From positions 3,782,001 through 3,846,000 of the forward strand of contig NZ_LR594662.1 in NCBI RefSeq assembly GCF_901827175.1: a stretch of 64,000 nt of DNA, written 5' to 3'. This DNA is from Variovorax sp. RA8. Its GTDB lineage: Bacteria; Pseudomonadota; Gammaproteobacteria; Burkholderiales; Burkholderiaceae_C. Both the position numbers and the translations under genes were made by a program. Shown here one piece after another: positions 19,393 to 26,359 of this stretch. The notes beneath the pieces are model-generated. The model ran no database searches. It was not told the origin of the DNA and saw only the letters and a list, made by a program, of their open reading frames with translations. How positions within the stretch are numbered: the stretch's first letter is position 1; the number at the start of each line of letters is the position of its first letter.

Positions 19393-20754
19393 ATGAATAT
19401 TCCTCCAACAACGAATGCCGAAGCCGCAGCACCCGCGCACCAGACCTGCGACGTCCTCGTGATCGGCGGCGGTCCCGCAGGCTCCACGGCCGCGGCGCTG
19501 TTGGCGCAGCAGGGCCGCAAGGTGGTGCTGCTCGAGAAGGCGCACCATCCGCGCTTCCACATCGGCGAATCGCTCCTGCCGGCGAACGTGCAGCTGTTCG
19601 ACCGGCTGGGCCTGCGCGAGGAGATCGAGCGCATCGGCATGCCCAAGTGGGGCGTCGAATTCGTCTCGCCCGACCATGAGCACACCGCGATGGTCGAGTT
19701 CGCCGACGCCTGGGACAAGAGCATGCCCTACGCCTGGCAGGTCCGGCGCTCGGAAATGGACGAGATCCTGTTCCGCAACGCCGGCGCCCGCGGCGCGCAG
19801 ACCATCGAAGGCTGCCGCGTGCGCGACGTCCAGTTCGACGCCGAGGGCGCCACCGTGACCGCCCACCTCGACGACGGCGCCGCGCGCAGCTGGCGTGCCC
19901 GCTTCGTGCTCGACGCATCCGGGCGCGACACCTTCCTGTCGAACAAGTTCAAGGCCAAGCAGAAGAACCCGAAGCACAACAGCTCGGCCCTCTTCGGCCA
20001 TTTCCGCAACGCCGACCGGCTGCCGGGCAAGCTCGAGGGCAACATCACCATCTTCTGGTTCGCGCACGGCTGGTTCTGGTACATCCCGCTGGCCGACGGC
20101 ACCACCAGCATCGGCGCCGTCTGCTGGCCTTACTACCTCAAGTCGCGCAGCAAGCCCGTCAAGGATTTCTTCGCCGACACCATCGCGCTGTGCCCGCAGC
20201 TGGCCGCGCGCCTGTCGCAGGCCACGCTGGTCGACGATGCGGTCTACGCCACCGGTAACTATTCGTACACCAGCACGCATTGCAGCGGCGAGCGCTACCT
20301 GATGCTGGGCGACGCCTACAGCTTCATCGACCCGGTGTTCTCATCGGGCGTGTACCTCGCCATGTACAGTGCCTTCGAGAGCGCCGAGGTGGTGACCGCC
20401 GTGCTCGATCGGCCGGCCGAGGCTGCCAAGGCGCGGCAGCGCTTCGAGCGCGACATGCGCAAGGGCCCGCGCGAGTTTTCCTGGTTCATCTTCCGCGTGA
20501 CCAACCCGACCATCCGTGAATTCTTCATGTACCCGCAAAACCCGTTCCGTGTGAAGGAAGCGCTGCTCTCGCTCCTGGCCGGCGACATCTACGGCAAGAC
20601 GCCGATCTGGCGCTCGCTGCGGGTGCTCAAGGCCCTGTACTACCTGGTGTCGGCCGGCCATCCGCGCCGCACCTGGCAGTCCTGGCAGCGGCGGCGCCGG
20701 AACATCCGCGACCTCGGGCCGCTTGCCGGCGAAAACGTGGTCGAGGCCCGGTGA
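19393..20754 (+). CDS. Flavin-dependent halogenase-like oxidoreductase of the pigment cluster
   Basis: A 453-residue FAD protein. The dinucleotide motif GGGPAG is at 25-30, followed by HIGESLLPANV near 58, typical of the halogenase/oxidoreductase family. W227-F-W229-Y-I-P232 matches the WxWxIP motif that marks flavin-dependent halogenases and blocks monooxygenase chemistry. The C-terminal GDAYSFIDPVFSSGVYLAM is the second FAD motif. It opens the plus arm of the cluster. Because xanthomonadins are brominated aryl polyenes, halogenation of the aryl head is a reasonable guess. A related saturase or hydroxylase role is the alternative. A reductase partner is not seen nearby. Confidence 0.75.
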   Translation: MNIPPTTNAEAAAPAHQTCDVLVIGGGPAGSTAAALLAQQGRKVVLLEKAHHPRFHIGESLLPANVQLFDRLGLREEIERIGMPKWGVEFVSPDHEHTAMVEFADAWDKSMPYAWQVRRSEMDEILFRNAGARGAQTIEGCRVRDVQFDAEGATVTAHLDDGAARSWRARFVLDASGRDTFLSNKFKAKQKNPKHNSSALFGHFRNADRLPGKLEGNITIFWFAHGWFWYIPLADGTTSIGAVCWPYYLKSRSKPVKDFFADTIALCPQLAARLSQATLVDDAVYATGNYSYTSTHCSGERYLMLGDAYSFIDPVFSSGVYLAMYSAFESAEVVTAVLDRPAEAAKARQRFERDMRKGPREFSWFIFRVTNPTIREFFMYPQNPFRVKEALLSLLAGDIYGKTPIWRSLRVLKALYYLVSAGHPRRTWQSWQRRRRNIRDLGPLAGENVVEAR

Positions 20755-20829
20755 GCGCCGCCCGGCCGCCCGAAGGCGCGAAGGCCCCCTCGGGGGGCAG
20801 CGCAGTACACGAAGTGACGAGCCTGGGGG
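20753..20829 (+). repeat. Dispersed intergenic repeat, copy A (tandem with copy B)
   Basis: A 77-nt unit that starts at the halogenase stop codon. It contains the stem GCCCCC-TC-GGGGGGC and the motif TACACGAAGTG, then ends in a G-run. Copy B repeats it 84 bp later with two differences. Related copies are at 41979, 44662 and 59479. Confidence 0.85.
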
Positions 20830-20836
20830 CACTATC

Positions 20837-20913
20837 GAGCGCCGCCCGGCCGCCCGAAGGCGCGAAGGCCCCCTCGGGGGGCAGCGCAGTACACGAAGTG
20901 ACAAGCGTGGGGG
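20837..20913 (+). repeat. Dispersed intergenic repeat, copy B
   Basis: A near-exact tandem copy of the 20753 unit (75 of 77 positions by eye), separated from it by CACTATC. It ends 10 bp before the chorismatase ATG, so the final GGGGGAGG may double as ribosome binding site. See copy A and the finding. Confidence 0.85.
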
Positions 20914-20923
20914 AGGTTGGCTT

Positions 20924-21955
20924 ATGAGCGCGAGGGACTTCAATGGGGTGCCGCCGCTGCGCGTCGAGCGGCTGTCGCTGTCCGAAAGCCTGGCATTGTC
21001 CTCAGGGGGACATCCGCCCTTCGGCGCGCTGGGGTACGGCACCCCCGATCACCTGTCGTGGATGCCCACGGTCAACGCCCGCGTGCTCTCTGACGCCGGG
21101 GCGATGGCCGATGTGTGGCATGCCAGCGAACACATCGAGTCCGGCACCACCGGGGTGGTGCGCTGGCGCTGCGACGGACACTGGATGCTGGGCGCCATCG
21201 ACCTCGACGAGGCGCGCGAAGGGGCCGGCCTCACCGAGCTGGCCCACTGGGCCTACCGCGACCTGTTCCAGTCGCTCGCGCAGACGGGTTGCACCCACGT
21301 GCTGCGCATCTGGAACTACCTGCCGCGCATCAATGCCGACGGCGGCGGCCTCGAGCGCTACCGCCAGTTCAACCTGGGCCGCCAGCAGGCCTTCGTCGAG
21401 GCCGGCCAGGCCGCCTTCGAAGGCGCGCCGGCCGCCTGCGCCCTGGGCATCCACCAGGGCGCCCTGTGCATCCGCTTCCTGGCAGGCCGGGTGGCACCGC
21501 TGCCTGTGGAGAACCCGCGGCAGGTGTCGGCCTACCACTACCCGCCCGCCTACGGCCCGCGCTCCCCCACCTTCTCGCGCGCAGCGCTGGCTGCGATCGG
21601 CGGCGGCGACGTGGCGCTGTTCATCTCGGGCACGGCCAGCATCCTCGGGCACGAGACGGTGCATCTGGGCGATGTGCGGGCCCAGACCGAGGAGACGCTG
21701 CGCAACCTCGAAGCCGTGATCGCCGCCGCCAACGAACGCAGCTCCGCACGCTTCGCTCTGGACACGATCGATGCCGTGGTCTACGTGCGCCACGTCGCCG
21801 ACACGCCGGTCGTGCGCGAGGTGCTCGAACGGAAGCTGGGCGCGCATTCCCACACACTGCGCCACGCGGTCTACCTGGAGGCGGACATCTGCCGGCAGGA
21901 CCTGCTGGTGGAGATCGAGGCCCACGCCGTCGCCGGCGGGTCACTGGACGCCTAG
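20924..21955 (+). CDS. Chorismatase, XanB2/Hyg5 type (hydroxybenzoate starter synthesis)
   Basis: A 343-residue protein of the FkbO/Hyg5/XanB2 chorismatase family, which hydrolyses chorismate to 3-hydroxybenzoate and/or 4-hydroxybenzoate or a dihydroxy acid. Visible family segments are LRIWNYLPRIN near 127, the RidA-like fold segment GTASILGHETVHLGD near 228, and CRQDLLVEIE at the C-terminus, where the catalytic Glu is expected. In Xanthomonas, XanB2 supplies the 3-HBA starter for xanthomonadin and 4-HBA for ubiquinone. Placement beside a polyene cluster with no ammonia-lyase fits the same job. Start ATG follows AGGTTGG. Product regiochemistry cannot be read. Confidence 0.8.
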   Translation: MSARDFNGVPPLRVERLSLSESLALSSGGHPPFGALGYGTPDHLSWMPTVNARVLSDAGAMADVWHASEHIESGTTGVVRWRCDGHWMLGAIDLDEAREGAGLTELAHWAYRDLFQSLAQTGCTHVLRIWNYLPRINADGGGLERYRQFNLGRQQAFVEAGQAAFEGAPAACALGIHQGALCIRFLAGRVAPLPVENPRQVSAYHYPPAYGPRSPTFSRAALAAIGGGDVALFISGTASILGHETVHLGDVRAQTEETLRNLEAVIAAANERSSARFALDTIDAVVYVRHVADTPVVREVLERKLGAHSHTLRHAVYLEADICRQDLLVEIEAHAVAGGSLDA

Positions 21956-21981
21956 AAGGTGTGGACGAACCCGGGCTCACC

Positions 21982-22779
21982 ATGAAGCGCCTGCTGCGCT
22001 CGATCTTCTCCCTCCCACTCGCCCTGCTGCTGTACGCCCTGCTGGCGCTGCTGGGCATCATCTCGCTGGTCTGGAACCTGGCCGCGATGCTGCTCTACCC
22101 GGTGCTGCCCGCGCGCACCGGCCGCGCGCTGGGCCGGCGCGTGATCGCGCTGGCCTACCGCGCCTTCTGGGCCACCGCCTCGGCCGCCGGGATGATGCGC
22201 ATCGACGCCGCCTGCCTCGACGCGTTGCGCGAGGAGCGCGGGGTGATCTTCGTCGCCAACCACCCCACCATGCTCGATGCCCTGCTGCTGGTGGCGCGCC
22301 TGCCGCGCAGCGCCTGCATCATGAAGGCCGACCTGATGCGCAACGTCTTCCTCGGCGCCGGAGCGCGGCTCGCGCGCTATATCCGCAACGATTCGGCGCG
22401 CACCATGGTCCGGCTCGCGGTCGAGGACCTGAAGGCAGGCGGCCAGCTGGTGATCTTCCCCGAGGGCACTCGCACCGTGACGCCGCCGCTCAACCCATTT
22501 CGCCCCGGCGTCACGCTGATCGCCAAGCTGGCGCAGGCGCCGATCCAGACCGTGTTCATCGATACCGACTCGCCCTACCTCGGCAAGGGTTGGCCGCTAT
22601 GGCGGGTGCCGCCTCTGCCGATCGTCTTCACGCTCCGCCTGGGCCGGCGCTTCGCGCCCCAGCAGGACAGCGACAGGCTGCTGCGCGAGATCGAACAGTA
22701 TTTCAGACACCCCACGGAACAGCGCGCCACCGACGCGCAGCCCGAATGCCAGCAGTCTCGCGCACCCACCTTGTCCTGA
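21982..22779 (+). CDS. 1-acyl-sn-glycerol-3-phosphate acyltransferase-like (PlsC) protein
   Basis: A 265-residue membrane acyltransferase. A long hydrophobic helix pair lies at about 8-40. The catalytic NHPTMLD (HX4D, His94 and Asp99) and the FPEGTR block are intact. In aryl-polyene clusters such enzymes are thought to attach the polyene acyl chain to a lipid or sugar head. An in-frame GTG at 21961 is an alternative start; neither start has a strong ribosome site. The 3' end overlaps the glycosyltransferase by 34 bp. Confidence 0.82.
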   Translation: MKRLLRSIFSLPLALLLYALLALLGIISLVWNLAAMLLYPVLPARTGRALGRRVIALAYRAFWATASAAGMMRIDAACLDALREERGVIFVANHPTMLDALLLVARLPRSACIMKADLMRNVFLGAGARLARYIRNDSARTMVRLAVEDLKAGGQLVIFPEGTRTVTPPLNPFRPGVTLIAKLAQAPIQTVFIDTDSPYLGKGWPLWRVPPLPIVFTLRLGRRFAPQQDSDRLLREIEQYFRHPTEQRATDAQPECQQSRAPTLS

Positions 22780-23522
22780 TCCCCAGCTACAACACCGGCG
22801 AGCGCCTGTTCTCCACCGTCAGCGCGGCCCGCGCGCAATGGAATCCGGTCTGGGTGGTGGTCGACGGCAGCACCGACGGCACCGGCGAGCGGCTGCAGCA
22901 AATGGCCGCGGCCGACCCTGGCCTGCGCGTCTGGCTGCTGCCGCACAACCAGGGCAAGGGCGCGGCCGTGCTGCACGGACTGCGCGCGGCGCAGGAGGCC
23001 GGCTACACGCATGCGCTCACCATGGATTCGGACGGCCAGCATCCGGCCGACCTGATCCCCGCCTTCATGCAGGCCTCGCAGGCGCGGCCCGAGACGATGG
23101 TGCTGGGTCGCCCGGTCTTCGACGCCTCGGCGCCGCTGCTGCGCGTGCGCGGGCGCAAGGTCTCCAACAGCTGGACCCAGCTCGAGACGCTGTTCGCCGG
23201 CATCGGCGATTCGCTCTACGGCTTCCGCGTCTACCCGGTGGCGGCGCTGATCGCGACCATGGAGCACCAGCCCTGGATGCGCCGCTTCGACTTCGACACC
23301 GAGGCCGTGGTGCGCCTGGCCTGGCGCGGCGTCAAGCCGGTCAACATCGATGCGCCGGTCAAGTACCTCACCGCCGAGGAAGGCGGGGTTTCGCACTTCC
23401 GCTATTTGCGCGACAACGCGCTGCTGACGTGGATGCACACGCGGCTGATGGTTGAGTTCGTGCTGCGCTTGCCGGGTCTGCTGTGGCGCCGGCTGCGCGG
23501 GGCGCCGCCGTTTCAGCGCTGA
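22746..23522 (+). CDS. Glycosyltransferase family 2 (dolichyl-phosphate mannose synthase-like)
   Basis: A 258-residue GT-A glycosyltransferase. The N-terminal LVLIPSYNTGERL is followed by VVVDGSTDGTGERL and TMDSDGQHPADLI, in which the DSD triad binds metal and sugar nucleotide. A short hydrophobic C-terminus suggests membrane association. It probably modifies the lipid anchor or head of the pigment. It ends the plus arm and meets the minus arm ketoreductase tail to tail, 25 bp apart. Confidence 0.82.
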   Translation: MPAVSRTHLVLIPSYNTGERLFSTVSAARAQWNPVWVVVDGSTDGTGERLQQMAAADPGLRVWLLPHNQGKGAAVLHGLRAAQEAGYTHALTMDSDGQHPADLIPAFMQASQARPETMVLGRPVFDASAPLLRVRGRKVSNSWTQLETLFAGIGDSLYGFRVYPVAALIATMEHQPWMRRFDFDTEAVVRLAWRGVKPVNIDAPVKYLTAEEGGVSHFRYLRDNALLTWMHTRLMVEFVLRLPGLLWRRLRGAPPFQR

Positions 23523-23547
23523 CGAATAGGGGGTCGGCTGTCCGCTT

Positions 23548-24279
23548 TCAGATCATCCCGCCGTTGATCGAGATGATCTGCCCCGTGATGTAAGCCGCCT
23601 CATCGCTCGCCAGGAAGCCCGCCAGGGCCGCCACTTCCTCCGGCCTGCCGGCGCGCTTCACAGGCACCAGTTGGTCGATCATCGCCTTGTCGAAGGCGCC
23701 GTCGGCCATTGGCGAGGCGATGATGCCGGGAGCGATCGCATTCACCGTGATGCCGCGCGCCGCGACCTCGAGCGACAGCGCCTTGGTCGCGCTGTTGAGC
23801 GCGCCCTTCGCCGCTGCATAGTTGACCTGGCCGCGGTTGCCCGTGAGGGACGCCACGGACGACATGTTGATGATCCGCCCCCAGCGCGTGCGCAGCATGG
23901 GCAGCAGCAAGGGCTGCGTGACGCGGAAGAAGCCGTTGAGCGAGACGTCGATCACCTTGTGCCACTGCGCCGCGCTCATGCCGGGCAGCACCGCATCGTC
24001 GTGCACGCCGGCGTTGTTGACGAGGATCTGCACGGGCCCGCCCGCCAGGATGCGCTCGCAGGCGGCGCGCGAGGCTTCGTCGCTGGTGAGGTCGAACACA
24101 TGGCATTCGGCCTGGCCGCCAGCGGACCTGATGGCGGCGGCCAACTGCTCGATCGCCTCGGGCTTGCTGTTGGCATGCAGCAGCACCGCGGCGCCATCGC
24201 GCGCCAGGCGCTGTGCGACGGCCGCGCCGAGGGCGCCGCTGGCGCCGGTGATCAATGCACGTTTTCCGTTGAGGCTCAT
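23548..24279 (-). CDS. 3-oxoacyl-ACP reductase, FabG-like (ApeQ-type)
   Basis: A 243-residue SDR, FabG length. TGASGALG at 11-18 binds NADPH, VNNAGVHDD follows, and NYAAAKGAL carries the Tyr-x-x-x-Lys pair. It starts MSLNGKRALITG, which is typical; longer upstream frames lack homology. In the cluster it would reduce the 3-keto group at each elongation. Last gene of the minus arm, after the hotdog dehydratase. Confidence 0.87.
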   Translation of the reverse strand: MSLNGKRALITGASGALGAAVAQRLARDGAAVLLHANSKPEAIEQLAAAIRSAGGQAECHVFDLTSDEASRAACERILAGGPVQILVNNAGVHDDAVLPGMSAAQWHKVIDVSLNGFFRVTQPLLLPMLRTRWGRIINMSSVASLTGNRGQVNYAAAKGALNSATKALSLEVAARGITVNAIAPGIIASPMADGAFDKAMIDQLVPVKRAGRPEEVAALAGFLASDEAAYITGQIISINGGMI

Positions 24280-24295
24280 GATGAGGTCCGCCTGT

Positions 24296-24757
24296 TCAGG
24301 TTTCCATGGCAAGCGGCGTGTTGAGCACGACCACCGCGCGGCCTTCGGCCAGCGCGCGCCCTGCTTCGTCCTTCACCGCGAATTCGTAGAGGATCTGGCT
24401 CGCATCGCCCGAGACGCGTTGCGCATGCACATGCAGCACGCCTTCGATCTCGTCGAGCCGCGCGATGGCCAGGCGCACGTTGCGCGCGCTGGCCAGGAAG
24501 CCGGCAGAAGGCTCGCTGCCCTCCGGCGCGATGAGGCCGCCGTGCAGGGCCATGGCCTGCGCCGCGTACTCGATGGCATTGGGGGCTAGCAGGCCGCCGG
24601 CCGTGCGCAGGGGGTTGTCGGCGTGCCGGTGCGTGCCGGTCGTGCAATGGATGTTGTGGGCGTCCCAGGACTCCAGCCGCTCCAGCAGGCACATGCTGCC
24701 GCTGTGGGGGATCAGGCGCGCGATGCCGGCGCGGTCGAGCTGTTGTGGAGCACTCAT
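24296..24757 (-). CDS. Hotdog-fold 3-hydroxyacyl-ACP dehydratase-like protein (ApeP-type)
   Basis: A 153-residue protein of the FabZ-like/ApeP family. Segments IPHSGSMCLLERLESWD and PNAIEYAAQAMALHGG match the family, with the N-terminal PHSGSMCLL being especially characteristic of polyene-cluster dehydratases. It would form the double bonds. The start overlaps the methyltransferase stop (ATGA). A second dehydratase domain is fused to the AMP ligase at 30357, as expected for a pair acting together. Confidence 0.82.
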   Translation of the reverse strand: MSAPQQLDRAGIARLIPHSGSMCLLERLESWDAHNIHCTTGTHRHADNPLRTAGGLLAPNAIEYAAQAMALHGGLIAPEGSEPSAGFLASARNVRLAIARLDEIEGVLHVHAQRVSGDASQILYEFAVKDEAGRALAEGRAVVVLNTPLAMET

Positions 24758-25512
24758 GACGACGAAGACTCCTTGGCACGGTCTGCGACCAGCAGCACAT
24801 TGGCGAACGGCGTGCCCGCGCTCATCGGGATGCCCTGCACCGGCGAGAAGCCCAGGCCTTGGAGCAGCGTCGTCCATTCGGACAGCGTCCGCCCCCAGGT
24901 CGGCGAGACGCGGTGCCCGCGGATGCGGGTGACGGTGCGATCCACCCACTGGCTGATCGCGAAGCCGCGCCGGCTCGCCGCATCGCCCACGCGCAGCAGC
25001 AGCCTGCCACCCGGTTGCAGCGCCCCGTGCACACGGCGCAGCACGCCTTCCTGCGCGGCGTGGTCCACGTAGTGCAGCACGTCGAGGATCACGACCAGGT
25101 CGCAGGCTGGCATCGCAGCCTTGCACATGTCCTCGCAGACGAAGCGCGGCGCCGGCTCCAGGTGGCCGATGGAGGCCTTCGCACGCGCCACGTCCTTGGG
25201 CATCAGCTCGATGCCCGTGTACTGGGCCGCGGCCGGCGTGGCAGCCCAGGCAGCGGGCCAGCGGCCAGGCTGCGCCTGCATGCCGGCCATGGCCGAGAGC
25301 AGGCTGGCGAACAGGCCCTGGCCGCAGCCGATGTCCACCACGCGGCGGCGCTCGCCGATCAGGCCGCGCTCGATCAACCCGCGGAACACGGGGTCGCGGC
25401 CCAACTTGCCACGGGCGAAGTGCCAGGCGAAGTTGCCGGCCTTCTTGTACGGCGCGGTGGCCGCTTCATGCAGTTGACGCCAGGCGGCGTCGGTCGAGAG
25501 GCTGTCGTTCAT
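24754..25512 (-). CDS. Class I SAM-dependent methyltransferase
   Basis: A 252-residue methyltransferase. VVDIGCGQGLFASLL near residue 60 is motif I, and LVVILDVLHYVDH near 140 is motif IV/post-I. Aryl-polyene clusters often carry a methyltransferase that decorates the aryl ring (ApeB-like). O- or C-methylation of the hydroxybenzoate-derived head is the likely use, but not provable here. It sits between the deacetylase and the dehydratase. Confidence 0.83.
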   Translation of the reverse strand: MNDSLSTDAAWRQLHEAATAPYKKAGNFAWHFARGKLGRDPVFRGLIERGLIGERRRVVDIGCGQGLFASLLSAMAGMQAQPGRWPAAWAATPAAAQYTGIELMPKDVARAKASIGHLEPAPRFVCEDMCKAAMPACDLVVILDVLHYVDHAAQEGVLRRVHGALQPGGRLLLRVGDAASRRGFAISQWVDRTVTRIRGHRVSPTWGRTLSEWTTLLQGLGFSPVQGIPMSAGTPFANVLLVADRAKESSSS

Positions 25513-25519
25513 GCAGGGG

Positions 25520-26359
25520 TCAGGGGGTGAGGGCTTGCGGCAGCGTCACTGCGCGCAAGCCATCGGTGCGAAGGCGCTCGAGCAGAAGAGGCAGGACCTC
25601 GAGCACCACCGGGCGTCCGCCGGCCGTGCGCGCGGCATGGCCGTCGTGCAGCAGCAGGATGTCGCCCGCCCTCAGGTCTTTGGTGAGGCGCGCAAGCACA
25701 GTGGCCGCATCGCGCTCGCGCGTGTCGAAACCGCGGCGCGTCCAGCTCACCAGCACCAGGCCCAGGCGGTGCAGCACCGGCGCGAGAAAAGGGTTGCGCA
25801 GCCCGGCCGGCGCGCGGAAGCAGATCGGGCGCTGGCCCGTCACTTCCTGCAGCAGCCGCTGCGCGCGTTCGATCTCGGTATGGAAGCCGCGCGGCCCGAG
25901 GAAGGAGAAGTTGTGGCGATGCCGCGCCGTGTGGTTCTGGATGCTGTGGCCGCGCGCGACGATCTCGCGTGCCAAGGCCGGGTGCTCTCGCACGCGCTCG
26001 GCGATGCAGAAGAAAGTGGCGCGCTGGCCCTCGGCGTCGAGCAGGTCCAGCACCTGCGGCGTGACTGCGGGATCGGGGCCGTCATCGATGGTGATCGCGA
26101 CCTCGCCGCGCGCCGCCGAGGCCGCCGGCAGCCGCGTGATGTTCGGCCCCAGCAGGCTGCTGCGCGGCGTCAGGCCCGCGGCGGTGATCAGCACATGGTT
26201 CAGCACCACCGCACCGATGGCCCAGGGCACCGCCCCCGGCACGAAAAGCGCCGCCGCGAGCGCCAGCAGGTGCCAGCCGACACTGGCGCGCACGACGGGC
26301 GGCCAACGCCACGATCCGGAGGCAGGAAGGGCTTGGGACATCGGCGCCGATTCTCCCAT
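25520..26359 (-). CDS. Polysaccharide deacetylase (NodB-homology, carbohydrate esterase 4)
   Basis: A 279-residue protein with two N-terminal hydrophobic helices (about 22-50), so the catalytic domain is probably membrane tethered. NodB motif 1 is AITIDDGPDP, motif 2 is HSIQNHTARH (the metal His pair), and motif 3 is RAPAG. The start ATG overlaps the MMPL stop as TGATG (26357-26361), favouring this over an inner ATG at 26341. It may trim an acetyl or acyl group from a sugar anchor or cell-wall glycan. Its role in pigment display is unknown. Confidence 0.82.
   Translation of the reverse strand: MGESAPMSQALPASGSWRWPPVVRASVGWHLLALAAALFVPGAVPWAIGAVVLNHVLITAAGLTPRSSLLGPNITRLPAASAARGEVAITIDDGPDPAVTPQVLDLLDAEGQRATFFCIAERVREHPALAREIVARGHSIQNHTARHRHNFSFLGPRGFHTEIERAQRLLQEVTGQRPICFRAPAGLRNPFLAPVLHRLGLVLVSWTRRGFDTRERDAATVLARLTKDLRAGDILLLHDGHAARTAGGRPVVLEVLPLLLERLRTDGLRAVTLPQALTP

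Noticed and set aside
26339..26341. Inner ATG of the polysaccharide deacetylase as start
   Set aside because: The ATG at 26359 is coupled to the MMPL stop (TGATG) and keeps the N-terminal region intact.
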